From Euryarchaeota archaeon UBA443 (GTDB taxonomy: Archaea > Thermoplasmatota > Poseidoniia > Poseidoniales > Poseidoniaceae), in assembly GCA_002499195.1 (NCBI GenBank), contig DAKS01000057.1, positions 15,994-53,141 on the forward strand: DNA of 37,148 nucleotides, in the 5' to 3' direction. Each line of letters starts with the position of its first letter. Position 1 is the first letter of the stretch. The notes beneath the pieces were generated by a model, which was not told the origin of the DNA, did no database searches, and saw only the letters and a program-made list of their open reading frames with translations. This document shows positions 1-7,788 of the stretch, piece by piece. The translations under genes and the position numbers were made by a program.

Positions 1-2
1 TA

Positions 3-77
3 CCGGGCTATGCGATCTCGGCTTGGTTGCTGCCTGTGCGCCACCGTCATAAGCGTGATGCTTCACAGGCCACTTGA
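3..77 (+). CDS. 3' end of an unidentified protein (partial)
   Basis: The window opens inside a probable gene. One frame stays open from base 3 and ends with TGA at 75-77, giving a C-terminal tail of 24 residues that runs from PGYAISAWLL to SQAT with basic residues between. It was chosen because its stop codon overlaps the ATG of the next gene by one base (TGATG at 75-79), the usual sign of translational coupling. A competing frame from base 2 ends with TAA at 50-52 and cannot be excluded. The stretch is visibly more GC-rich than what follows. Neither tail is long enough to name a family. If it is coupled to the ubiquitin-like gene downstream it could be a sulfur-transfer or tRNA-modification partner, but that is only a guess from context. 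Confidence 0.35.
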   Translation, partial: PGYAISAWLLPVRHRHKRDASQAT

Positions 78-277
78 TGCACATCACCTTTCATGGACGA
101 GACCACAATTGCACCGTCGAAGTGGAGAATGGTCAAACCATTAGACAAACATTGGAGGTCGCAGGAATTCTCCCCTCAACAGTAGTCGTGAGTTATGATG
201 ATCGAATCCTTCCTCATAGTACTGTCTTGAATTCCGATATCAACCTACTCGTGACCACAGTATCCTCGGGAGGTTAG
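77..277 (+). CDS. Ubiquitin-like small protein of the ThiS/MoaD/Urm1/SAMP type
   Basis: This is a 66-residue protein with the size and layout of a beta-grasp sulfur carrier or protein modifier. An N-terminal strand (ITFHGRDHNCTVEVENG) is followed by a helix (TIRQTLEVAGI), then two strands containing VVVSYDDRILP, and it ends exactly in VSSGG. The C-terminal Gly-Gly followed at once by the stop codon is the defining mark of ThiS, MoaD, Urm1 and archaeal SAMPs, which are adenylated there by an E1-like enzyme and then thiocarboxylated or conjugated. The ATG at 77 was preferred to the TTG at 74 because it overlaps the preceding stop codon. Its 3' end overlaps the convergent nuclease gene by four bases. 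It could serve tRNA thiolation, molybdopterin synthesis (a moaA gene lies 13 kb away) or protein tagging; the sequence does not decide. Confidence 0.7.
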   Translation: MHITFHGRDHNCTVEVENGQTIRQTLEVAGILPSTVVVSYDDRILPHSTVLNSDINLLVTTVSSGG

Positions 278-2094
278 TCGTGAAGGATATGGAGTCTTGA
301 GGCTCTATACATCTCTCCTCTAGTCAGTGCAGCCCAACCATCGATTCCAATATTTGTAATGAAAACCTTGTCTCCAGGGGATAGCATATCATATTGAGAG
401 CCCCAATCAGCTTGCCAACCTTCGATTTTTAGAGAACCAAATTCATCCATCAGCATCAATCCTTTCCGACACCAATCACCTCGGGCAGATACTCCTCTCT
501 TTTCTGTTCTATAGACAACAGTTCCAGTTACATTCCAGCGCGCACGAGGTGAGTTAAGAGAAATTTCTTCATCACCTTCTTGCAATCTAAGAATTCGCGC
601 AAACGGGTCGACTTTCAGAATCAGTGCACCTTTGTAATTGATCTGGAAAAATGCATTCTCAACACAAACCAACTCGCCTTTTTTCAAGTCCTCAGGAACA
701 GTAGGGCCATCATCTTTGTACTCAGAGGCCTTAATTTGCACATCAGCAAACGCTGAGTTTCCTTCAGCGATGGTAATCCTTGGATGTTTACCATTGATGA
801 CGGCATGCACTCGACCTGTCACAGTATGTCTTGTTTTGATACCATTAAGCGGCGTTGCTTCAGTTTCTGTTACCGATCCTGGCAGATGGAATGAACCTCC
901 ATTTGGATGTTCATCTGTGAATTCACCACCCGGGCAAATATGTGACCAATCACAACGCCCACATCGACTCTTCTCAGGAGTTTCATCGGATGGTACACCC
1001 CCTGGTCCAAACGAGCGCATTGGAGCAGGATTGGGAGGGCATCCCTCAATGCTCGGAGTTTCTTCTCGCAATTCAGACCAAAGCGATTGCAATTCATCAC
1101 CAATCGATTCTAGTTCCTCTGCCGAAGGAACTTGAACAATTTTAATGGAATCAGCCGCTAAGTACCAAATTTCGAGAGAATCCACGAGTTCTTTGTCGTG
1201 AGTACTCCACCAAAGATAGGCATACATTCGCAATTGTTCCACATAATCACCGGAACGATCTGAGTTACCAAGAGAGGATTTGATATCGACAATTTTGTTC
1301 TGCCCTCCCCAGCGATAGACGAGATCGTATTCACCCTGGAACCAATGTTCTGGATGAACTGCATTCATCATGAATGGTTTTGCATCAGGATCTACAAACC
1401 ACGGTCTAGCAATCTCCCATGCTTCAATCAGCGTGATTGGACCTTTTTGAGCAAGTGGATGCCCATCGAGTGAATAACCGCGCCCATCCGGTGCAGGCCA
1501 GTGATGCCGCCCCCCTGCTCGCCAAGCCTCGAATTCTTCCTTACTGATGGATTCAAAACATGCATTCACTTCATCCATATGCATTCGAATACCATTCTTT
1601 GCCATCCTTTCACATCGCTCAATATCGACATCTAACTCCCAGTCCCCGGCCTTTCTGTCATGTTTTGCCCATTCGATTCGCATAGTTTCAAGACTTGCTG
1701 TAAGATGTGAGATAACGCGACGATTTGCCCATTCCAGTAATGAGTTTTTGTCGTTAGGCCATTTCGACTCAGGGAGTGTGAGCAATTGTTCAGCAGGCCA
1801 TTTCTGGGCAAAATCTCGATCAGGTCTACCATCGTCATCGAGTGGAGTTGGCGCATATATGTCTTCAGGAGCAGTTGAAACGATGAGTGTTGGTGTTTCT
1901 TTGAGTGTTTTACAAATCGCTTCTTCAACGGCTCGACCTACGAACAGAATAGGAATCTGTGGCATGACAAAACGTCGTACTTTTTCGTAGTACCATAGGC
2001 GCGGACAAGCCTTCCAAGTATTGACCTGACTTGCGGATAAACGGTTGTATTGGCCGATAAAATCTCGTTCCGGATCTGGTAATCGTACAGGCAT
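274..2094 (-). CDS. PD-(D/E)XK (RecB/Cas4-like) nuclease with Fe-S cysteines and C-terminal OB-like region
   Basis: This 606-residue protein looks like a RecB-family nuclease fused to a nucleic-acid-binding tail. Visible motifs are the N-terminal LSASQVNTWKACPRLWYY (Cys30), the core GEYDLV (Asp257), VDIKS (Asp270 and Lys272) and a QLRMYAYLW helix (Gln287 and Tyr291). Cys378, Cys381 and Cys387 follow in a CX2CX5C pattern. One upstream Cys plus CX2CX5C is the layout of the [4Fe-4S] nucleases Cas4 and AddB, so active metal-dependent DNA cleavage is likely. Residues about 400-606 lack nuclease motifs and hold two beta-rich stretches (HTVTGRVHAVINGKHPRI and WNVTGTVVYRTEKRG) that look like OB folds. 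It lies 24 bases after a paralogue on the same strand, so the two are probably co-transcribed. No cas genes or helicase-nuclease partner lies beside it. The exact role is unknown; DNA repair or replication is the best guess. Confidence 0.75.
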   Translation of the reverse strand: MPVRLPDPERDFIGQYNRLSASQVNTWKACPRLWYYEKVRRFVMPQIPILFVGRAVEEAICKTLKETPTLIVSTAPEDIYAPTPLDDDGRPDRDFAQKWPAEQLLTLPESKWPNDKNSLLEWANRRVISHLTASLETMRIEWAKHDRKAGDWELDVDIERCERMAKNGIRMHMDEVNACFESISKEEFEAWRAGGRHHWPAPDGRGYSLDGHPLAQKGPITLIEAWEIARPWFVDPDAKPFMMNAVHPEHWFQGEYDLVYRWGGQNKIVDIKSSLGNSDRSGDYVEQLRMYAYLWWSTHDKELVDSLEIWYLAADSIKIVQVPSAEELESIGDELQSLWSELREETPSIEGCPPNPAPMRSFGPGGVPSDETPEKSRCGRCDWSHICPGGEFTDEHPNGGSFHLPGSVTETEATPLNGIKTRHTVTGRVHAVINGKHPRITIAEGNSAFADVQIKASEYKDDGPTVPEDLKKGELVCVENAFFQINYKGALILKVDPFARILRLQEGDEEISLNSPRARWNVTGTVVYRTEKRGVSARGDWCRKGLMLMDEFGSLKIEGWQADWGSQYDMLSPGDKVFITNIGIDGWAALTRGEMYRASRLHILHD

Positions 2095-2118
2095 AGAAAA
2101 ACCACTGGCGCCGACCCC

Positions 2119-3888
2119 TCAAATACTCTTGGATGCGAAGGAAGGGCTAGGTAATTCGATTCTTGTTTTCCGAACATCGATTCGCAGTTGAACCAATCCA
2201 GCCCGCCATCCTAATTCGGCACCGATTAAACGAATTTTTTCACCTGGTTGTAAGTTCAAGATGCGTTCGCTAATTGCAGATCCAAAAGCCACCACTTCTA
2301 CTACGTGGCTACCGTCCCAGAGGTGAAAAGCCAGCATTGACCATGGACGTTCATCAAGGCGTTTACCGCTTTGTTGTCGTATCGATAGGACGATACCTTC
2401 TACATTGGCTCTCGTCCTTAGCAAACCAATACGCGTGCTCGGGATATCTATCTGTGATTGTGGTACAATTGTTGATTCCGCATCAACATATAGTCGTGGT
2501 TGGTCTCTCCAAACTCCAGGTAAAGCATTTTTGATGACAACCTTAGTTTCTTCTGATTCGTGCAGATGAGAAAAGGATCCTGGTTCAGCTTCTTCGATCG
2601 CAATGGTTGCCTCGCCCGCCTTCAACATTGCACCAAGAACAGGTTCGTTGAAATGGTTAGGCATTGGCCCCCACTGTGCGATTAGGTCCCCTGCAACATC
2701 CACACGTGATGGTATGTTCGAAAACGGCATACAGGGAGATTGAATTTCAACTCCTTGCATCATTGTTTGACGAGTCGCATCATTCATTGGTCCTGCAGTT
2801 TCAAGATTCTCAGTTGAGACACTACACCATCCACAACCAGCAGCTTCTCCAGAACAAGCGTGAAGATGGTCTGCATTGTTTTGAGAGGGGTTTGCAGGGA
2901 TCATCGAGGCCCCTTCGCCCATCTCTCTCATCTCTTGATTGATTCGAAAGAATTCCTCATCCATGGATGTAAGTTCCTTTTCACTTGGAGCAATGTAATC
3001 GATTCTCTCCTTGCTTGAGAGATACCAACCCTCCATTTTTTGAACAGTTCCTTCCTCATTTGTTCTTGACCATAGCCAAGCATAAAATCGTAATTGGTGT
3101 TGGAGGCTTTCTGAAAAAGATGAACCTGAATGCCCCGATTTGATGTCAACAAGTCGAATGTTCCCGTCCCATCTAACGACCAAGTCTAATTCGCCAGCGG
3201 CCCAGCCATCTGGGTGAAACATGCGTTGAGGTTGGTGAACTCGAGGATCTTTGAACCATGGTCGTGCAATTTCCCATGCTTCATTCCAATGGATGTTTTC
3301 TCCTTTAGACTGCCAAATAAATGGATGATCGACCGACCAATCTCTTGCTTGTAATGAGCGGACTTTTTCTGGAACTGGAAATTGAGGAACTTCTCCCCAA
3401 GCAGGTGATGGAACTTTGAAAGGAATTGTACCGCTACGATATGCATCGACGTAAGGTCCTCCATTTTCATTGAAACAAGCTTCGACCTCCTCAAGGAATA
3501 GATCTACTCCGTTGCGAATTTTTTGACAGTAATCATCAACTTCAACGGTTGACCAATCCGAATCATCACGCTTCCATAGTCGTCTGTTCCAAACCTCTTC
3601 TCCTTCTTCCCATGCAGTTTGAGCCTCATGTTGGGATAACTCATAGGCCCATGTGCGAAGTGAATCCAATGATTCCATTGGTCCAGGGCGATGCATCATA
3701 ACTCGGCAGAGTGCGTCCTCGATGACAATTCCGGTTACTTGGCCGATGGATGAAGGTGATGATAGACCGACCTTACGGGTCAGATACCATTGCCTAGGAC
3801 ATCGAAGATATGTTGTCAATCCTGAGGCTGAGAGCCGTGAACGGCTCCGACCAAGAGGTCCTCCTTTTGGTGGAACGCCGACAGGCAT
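2119..3888 (-). CDS. Paralogous PD-(D/E)XK nuclease with an altered cysteine set and C-terminal OB-like region
   Basis: This 589-residue protein is a diverged sister of the next gene in the operon. It shares the opening LSASGLTTYLRCPRQWYL, again with Cys at residue 30, and EAWEIARPWF near residue 203. The active-site set is also kept: GELDLV (Asp235), VDIKSG (Asp248 and Lys250) and QLRFYAWLW (Gln265). The C-terminal cysteines differ: Cys345, Cys352 and Cys355 form CX6CX2C, and the trailing Cys that completes the usual cluster is absent. Residues about 490-580 look like an OB fold (VEGIVLSIRQQSG, then a GWRAGLVQLRIDV strand). Nuclease activity seems possible, while the Fe-S cluster is either rearranged or lost. 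It follows ABCE1 by 41 bases on the same strand and precedes its paralogue by 24, suggesting one transcript. A heterodimer, as in AddA-AddB-like systems, is possible but not shown. Confidence 0.7.
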   Translation of the reverse strand: MPVGVPPKGGPLGRSRSRLSASGLTTYLRCPRQWYLTRKVGLSSPSSIGQVTGIVIEDALCRVMMHRPGPMESLDSLRTWAYELSQHEAQTAWEEGEEVWNRRLWKRDDSDWSTVEVDDYCQKIRNGVDLFLEEVEACFNENGGPYVDAYRSGTIPFKVPSPAWGEVPQFPVPEKVRSLQARDWSVDHPFIWQSKGENIHWNEAWEIARPWFKDPRVHQPQRMFHPDGWAAGELDLVVRWDGNIRLVDIKSGHSGSSFSESLQHQLRFYAWLWSRTNEEGTVQKMEGWYLSSKERIDYIAPSEKELTSMDEEFFRINQEMREMGEGASMIPANPSQNNADHLHACSGEAAGCGWCSVSTENLETAGPMNDATRQTMMQGVEIQSPCMPFSNIPSRVDVAGDLIAQWGPMPNHFNEPVLGAMLKAGEATIAIEEAEPGSFSHLHESEETKVVIKNALPGVWRDQPRLYVDAESTIVPQSQIDIPSTRIGLLRTRANVEGIVLSIRQQSGKRLDERPWSMLAFHLWDGSHVVEVVAFGSAISERILNLQPGEKIRLIGAELGWRAGLVQLRIDVRKTRIELPSPSFASKSI

Positions 3889-3929
3889 ATTGTCTCCTCA
3901 TGGTGGTGGTCTTTAGAAGTCGTGACGTT

Positions 3930-5711
3930 CTACTTGTTATTGAAGGAGTAAAAGTCACCAATTTCACGTTGTTCACGATCCTTTCGACTCTTAGCTTTGT
4001 TAATTCGTGGACGTTTTGAATCGTGGTCACGACGGAATGTGACGTTAACGTCATTGAGGAAACGATTCATTCCATCCCGTAGTGAATAGGGGCCCATAGC
4101 CTTGCCTCGAACCCCTCCTTGTCCTTCAAAGACAAGTAATGAGTCGCTTACAATATCGATGAAGTATACGTCGTGGTCAATCACAAAGGCCGACTTTTCA
4201 TTGGCTTCCATCGTTCTTCGAATTGCTTTGGCTGCTTCCATTCTCGCATTTGCATCAAGATGCGCAGATGGCTCATCGAGAAGATAGAGATCAGCTTCTC
4301 GGCCAAGACAAACCGCGATAGATACTGCTTGCCGTTCTCCTCCAGACAATTTTTTGACACGTTTTGGAAGCAATTCATCGACTCCTAAGGCGCGGATAAC
4401 GTTGACGTTGAATTCACCGCTTCGCCAGCGCATACCGAGTTCGCTATCAAGCCACATCTGTACCGTACAGTCCATATCAACATCGATATGTTGTGGTTTG
4501 TAGGAAATCTTTGCTTCGTTGGTTACCCAGCCATTATCATACTCATGTTCGCCCGCTAGAATTTTGATCATCGTCGTTTTTCCAGTTCCGTTCGGACCTA
4601 CAACTCCAACGACTTCTGAGCGGTGAACAGAACCTTCTCCAGTGGACAATTCGAAGTCTCCTAACTTCTTGCCAACATCGCCCCATTGTACAACTACGCT
4701 ACCTTTCTCTGAGTTTCGTTCATGATGTTTGAGGAAGCGAATTGGTTTGTCACGAATTCGAACGTTTTCCTCGACGAGGAAACCGTCAAGATAGGCGTTG
4801 ATGGCGGTTCTTGTTGATCGAGCAGGAGTGAATATACCGAATGCTCCTTTCTTTCCATAGACGATGTGAACCAAATCAGCGAGGACGTCCAATACAGCGA
4901 GGTCGTGTTCAATGACAATGACACGCTTTGTTTCAGCCAATTCCTGAACGATTCGAACAATTCGCATACGCTCATGGATATCAAGATAAGAGGATGGTTC
5001 ATCGAAGAAGTAGACGTCTGCTTCACGTAGGATGGTGGCGCATATCGCCATCCGTTGCAGTTCACCGCCCGAAAGTTGCTGAACAGTTCGTTCTAGGAGA
5101 TGAGAGATTCCCAATGCTTCGGTCATTTCATCAAACATCTTGCGTTCGTCAACTTTGCGAAGAAGATTTTCAACCGTTCCTTGAACTCGCTTTGGGAGAC
5201 GATCAACATTCTGAGGCTTTAGTGCTACTTTGATTCCACCATCGCGAACTGAGATGAAGAAATCTCGAAGTTCACCTTTTGGTAAAGAATCGATAACATC
5301 GTTCCAATCTGGTTCTTGATTCAACCAATCTCCTAGATTCGGTGTTATTCGACCAGCAAGCGCATTGAATGCAGTTGATTTCCCCATTCCATTTGGCCCT
5401 AGAATCCCAACTACGGACTCCTTAGTAGGCGTTGGAAGGCGGAAAAGCCTGAAACCATTCAAACTGTAACGATGAATCATATCGGTTTCGAGTTCACTGG
5501 GTAACTGTTCTATGATCAATGCATCATGAGGGCATTTGTTGATGCAAATTCCGCATCCAATGCACAACGATTCTGAGATGTGAGGTTTCCCGGTCTTGTC
5601 ATCCATGATGATACATTCTTGACCATTTCTTACTGGAGGGCAATAGTGGAAGCACTCATCATTGCACTTCTTTGGTTGACAATTGTCTTCCTTCAGAACT
5701 GCAACTCGCAT
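3930..5711 (-). CDS. abce1: Ribosome recycling ATPase ABCE1/Rli1
   Basis: This 593-residue soluble twin-ABC ATPase splits archaeal ribosomes into subunits after termination, working with aRF1 or Pelota. The N-terminal ferredoxin-like domain carries Cys11, 16, 20, 24 and 33, then a CIGCGICINKCP run (Cys50, 53, 56 and 60), the two [4Fe-4S] clusters of the family. Nucleotide domain 1 has Walker A GPNGMGKST (105-113) and signature LSGGELQRM; domain 2 has GPNGTGKTT and LSGGERQAV. The length is normal for ABCE1. The start is supported by a strong site, GAGGTGAT, just before the ATG. It lies downstream of uL16 on the same strand, consistent with a translation operon, with an 85-base spacer that holds a hairpin and a tiny ORF. 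The C-terminal tail is basic (SKRPRINKAKSRKDREQR), as expected for ribosome contact. Confidence 0.97.
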   Translation of the reverse strand: MRVAVLKEDNCQPKKCNDECFHYCPPVRNGQECIIMDDKTGKPHISESLCIGCGICINKCPHDALIIEQLPSELETDMIHRYSLNGFRLFRLPTPTKESVVGILGPNGMGKSTAFNALAGRITPNLGDWLNQEPDWNDVIDSLPKGELRDFFISVRDGGIKVALKPQNVDRLPKRVQGTVENLLRKVDERKMFDEMTEALGISHLLERTVQQLSGGELQRMAICATILREADVYFFDEPSSYLDIHERMRIVRIVQELAETKRVIVIEHDLAVLDVLADLVHIVYGKKGAFGIFTPARSTRTAINAYLDGFLVEENVRIRDKPIRFLKHHERNSEKGSVVVQWGDVGKKLGDFELSTGEGSVHRSEVVGVVGPNGTGKTTMIKILAGEHEYDNGWVTNEAKISYKPQHIDVDMDCTVQMWLDSELGMRWRSGEFNVNVIRALGVDELLPKRVKKLSGGERQAVSIAVCLGREADLYLLDEPSAHLDANARMEAAKAIRRTMEANEKSAFVIDHDVYFIDIVSDSLLVFEGQGGVRGKAMGPYSLRDGMNRFLNDVNVTFRRDHDSKRPRINKAKSRKDREQREIGDFYSFNNK

Positions 5712-5715
5712 CTTA

Positions 5716-5760
5716 TCACCTCATTCCTTCCAGAACTTCATCATCAATGAGCATTCGCAT
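5716..5760 (-). CDS. Possible 14-codon leader ORF upstream of ABCE1
   Basis: A short ORF (MRMLIDDEVLEGMR) ends with a TGA that lies inside the ABCE1 ribosome binding site GAGGTGAT. The same frame is open back to the UGA stop of uL16, so readthrough of that stop would add about 26 residues to uL16. A ribosome ending here would sit on the ABCE1 initiation region, so coupling is conceivable. It may equally be chance, as the ORF is very short and has no clear ribosome binding site of its own. Confidence 0.2.
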   Translation of the reverse strand: MRMLIDDEVLEGMR

Positions 5761-5765
5761 AACTG

Positions 5766-5783
5766 TACCATCATTAGATGGTA
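5766..5783 (-). promoter_or_regulatory. Perfect hairpin in the uL16-ABCE1 spacer
   Basis: In the minus-strand transcript TACCATC and GATGGTA pair perfectly (7 bp) around a TAAT loop, 13 bases after the uL16 stop codon. No T-run follows, so it is a poor terminator. It may be an RNA processing or stability element that separates ribosomal protein expression from ABCE1 expression. Confidence 0.4.
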
Positions 5784-5796
5784 AAGAGAGAGTTGT

Positions 5797-6336
5797 TCAA
5801 ACAAGTCCCTTGAGGTGTTCTTTACCACGAACAACACGAGTGGTTGTTGGCGTTGGGAATTTCATTCCTGCCTTGCGTAGTGCATCCTTGGCAGTCAAGT
5901 AGTTCTCTGCATTACAGTGGATTGAGATGACTCTTTGTCCTCTACGGACACGGGCAGCAGTTCCGACATTCTTTCCGAATGCGCAACGCATTCCTTGGGA
6001 TACACGGTCAGCACCGGCACCTGTGGCTTGCTTGTTTTCACGGAGAACATGGTGAGGGTAGGTGTGGACGCGGAGCGCATATCCTTGCATACCAGCAGCG
6101 GCACGGATAGTGGAATTGGAGATAACACGGGCTGCTTCAAGAGCGGTGTGTCGGATTTGGCAATCGTTGTCAGCCAGAAGCTCGAGAACGACAGGGAATC
6201 CGCCCGTTTCCGCAGCACGGCGATTTCCAGAGTGGAAAGCAAGGATACGGTTGTTCGGAACACCACCGATATACTTGCGTCGAGTGTAGGCTGGTCCCTT
6301 GAGACGGCGATACATGGATGCGGGCTTACGTGCCAT
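5797..6336 (-). CDS. rpl10e: Large-subunit ribosomal protein uL16 (archaeal L10e)
   Basis: This 179-residue protein of the 50S subunit lies near the tRNA acceptor site and the central protuberance. The whole length reads as the archaeal/eukaryotic L10e form of uL16: MARKPASMYRR at the start, then GPAYTRRKYIGGVP, the conserved basic centre ending in AGADRVSQGMRCAFGK, and a short C-terminal tail with LRKAGMKFPTP. The start at 6336 is fixed by the family N-terminus and by GGAGG seven bases upstream. An in-frame ATG at 6381 would add 15 unconserved residues and has no usable spacing to a binding site. The gene leads a minus-strand block that continues into ABCE1 and the two nucleases. A TATA-like element upstream implies a leader of about 70 bases. 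Confidence 0.97.
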   Translation of the reverse strand: MARKPASMYRRLKGPAYTRRKYIGGVPNNRILAFHSGNRRAAETGGFPVVLELLADNDCQIRHTALEAARVISNSTIRAAAGMQGYALRVHTYPHHVLRENKQATGAGADRVSQGMRCAFGKNVGTAARVRRGQRVISIHCNAENYLTAKDALRKAGMKFPTPTTTRVVRGKEHLKGLV

Positions 6337-6424
6337 ATTGAGTCCTCCAAGCATCCTTCCGACTAATGCACCCTTTATCATCCCTCCGATGCGTTACCGC
6401 TGTGTGAATGATAGCCAAGTTCTC

Positions 6425-6438
6425 AAGAATTTAATGGG
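6425..6438 (-). promoter_or_regulatory. TATA-like element for the uL16 transcript
   Basis: The minus strand reads cccATTAAATTctt here, an A/T-rich box inside otherwise mixed sequence. Initiation about 25 bases downstream would give a leader of roughly 70 bases before the uL16 ATG. It lies only about 17 bp from the TATA-like box of the divergent gene, so the two promoters would compete for TBP/TFB. Confidence 0.35.
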
Positions 6439-6440
6439 AA

Positions 6441-6452
6441 GGAACTTAATCA
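6441..6452 (+). promoter_or_regulatory. Promoter for the downstream membrane protein; implies a leaderless mRNA
   Basis: The box GGAACTTAATCA is centred about 25 bases before the ATG at 6472, which is the distance from an archaeal TATA box to the transcription start. No ribosome binding site precedes that ATG, so the mRNA is probably leaderless. A nearly identical box (CGAACCTTAATCA) precedes mutS. Confidence 0.4.
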
Positions 6453-6471
6453 TTCAACTCTACCAACGGCC

Positions 6472-7713
6472 ATGGTGAGTGGCTGGAGGAAGTTGCTCGA
6501 GGAAGAATCGGAGCACCAATGGCTAGCAATCGGCTTGTTCTTCGTATTCATTATCATCGGTGGTTTTCTAATTGGCGGGACAAGTTCTCTCGAAGGTATG
6601 ATGCTTGGTACCGATCCAACCGATGAATTGGTATTTGAAGAAGGAGAATTCTTGCTTGAAATTGATTATCATCAAGATGCTTCGTGGGGTGAAGCCCACA
6701 GTGCTATCGTGAAAACACAAGCGGGCCTCAAGATGTATCAACAAATGGATCCGGATGACGTTGACGATATACTGCAACCCAATGATCCAGCGATTGAAAA
6801 CATCACATTGTTTTCAGGTGATGAGGAAGGTGTTGTAACGTTCTCAACTTCTCTGAACACCGTTTCAACATATGTTGAAGGGGCAATTTCTGAGAAAATA
6901 TTGGATGACACATATGGTTCAGAATTTGGAATCAATGGTTTGGCAGTCGACACCTCTTCAATGCTCAAAAACAGATTGCTCATCACCTCTGAAGATGGAG
7001 GTTCTGGATTCCGTGGATGGAATGGCCAAACCATTGTTACGGTTAGTTCCCCTATCCAAGATTCGGTTATCTGGGACGACGTGGTCTATATGATGGATTC
7101 AACGTTCCTAGCAGTCGGCACATATACCGTACAATCCTCTCCATCTCAAAGCCCCGCATCCCCTTCCTCTCAAATTGTTTTAGCACATGTCTATTGGGAT
7201 GGTGATATGTCAACAGCGCCGCAGGTAGTTCGACAAATGATGGGTAATGGAAGTGAGATCCATTCTCTCAGTAGAACAGTTGATGGAGGTGCTGTTGCTG
7301 CTACAAATCAAGAATTTTACATCGTTTCAGTAAATTCGGCACAAGTCTTCTGGTATACTTCGACTTCGATGGTTTACGAAGCGGAGCATGATCGATCTTG
7401 GTTGTTTGGTCAGCGAGGCAGTGAATCCATTTTACGTGTTGACCTCGATACTGGAGAAACCAGTTCCAAAAATCTCGCATATCCTCTTCCATTACAACCA
7501 ACAGCAGGCTCTATCGAAGGAGATTCTCTTTACATCCACGGATTTGATTCTCAAGGAGAAGCAGACCGTCTCTCTCTTGATTTGACTATCGAAGGTTCGC
7601 TTTCTTCAGGAAGAGGTTTCCTGAACTTTTCTTTCATTATTGTCGGAGTTATCATGATATCTACACAAGGATACCTGATGTTTGAGAAAGCAATGCACAC
7701 CAAGAGAGCGTAA
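6472..7713 (+). CDS. Membrane protein with two terminal TM helices and a large beta-rich external domain
   Basis: I do not recognise this 413-residue protein. It has one TM helix near each end: about residues 18-39 (AIGLFFVFIIIGGFLIGG) and about 385-405 (SFIIVGVIMISTQGYLMF). The 340 residues between are rich in strands, with acidic turns and repeated short blade-like units such as SILRVDLDTGETSSKNL, YIVSVNSAQVFWYTS and VVYMMDSTFLAVGTY. These resemble beta-propeller (PQQ/WD-type) blades. The middle domain probably faces outside, with a short basic cytoplasmic tail (KAMHTKRA). The ATG fits a leaderless transcript. It is divergent from uL16 and followed 75 bases later by mutS. A surface-anchored sensor or binding protein is plausible; no catalytic motif is visible. 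Confidence 0.6.
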   Translation: MVSGWRKLLEEESEHQWLAIGLFFVFIIIGGFLIGGTSSLEGMMLGTDPTDELVFEEGEFLLEIDYHQDASWGEAHSAIVKTQAGLKMYQQMDPDDVDDILQPNDPAIENITLFSGDEEGVVTFSTSLNTVSTYVEGAISEKILDDTYGSEFGINGLAVDTSSMLKNRLLITSEDGGSGFRGWNGQTIVTVSSPIQDSVIWDDVVYMMDSTFLAVGTYTVQSSPSQSPASPSSQIVLAHVYWDGDMSTAPQVVRQMMGNGSEIHSLSRTVDGGAVAATNQEFYIVSVNSAQVFWYTSTSMVYEAEHDRSWLFGQRGSESILRVDLDTGETSSKNLAYPLPLQPTAGSIEGDSLYIHGFDSQGEADRLSLDLTIEGSLSSGRGFLNFSFIIVGVIMISTQGYLMFEKAMHTKRA

Positions 7714-7726
7714 GACACCGACTTTT

Positions 7727-7740
7727 CCGAACCTTAATCA
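7727..7740 (+). promoter_or_regulatory. TATA-like element for mutS
   Basis: CCGAACCTTAATCA combines a BRE-like CCGAAC with an A/T core. It shares GAAC(C)TTAATCA with the box at 6441-6452, although its distance to the mutS ATG is longer and would give a leader of about 25-30 bases. Confidence 0.35.
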
Positions 7741-7788
7741 CCTCTCGTCATCAGGCACAATCCTGCATACTGCTTGGTAGGGGTTTCA

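Noticed and set aside
638..1135. Long plus-strand open frame inside the first nuclease gene
   Set aside because: It is antisense to a region with clear nuclease and cysteine motifs on the minus strand and has no family features.
274..3888. Cas4 genes of a CRISPR-Cas system
   Set aside because: The cysteine layout is Cas4-like, but the proteins are three times too long, and no cas1, cas2 or repeat-spacer array is present.
6337..6381. 15-residue N-terminal extension of uL16 from an upstream ATG
   Set aside because: The family begins at MARKP, and GGAGG is correctly spaced for the ATG at 6336; the upstream ATG directly touches its GGAGGG.
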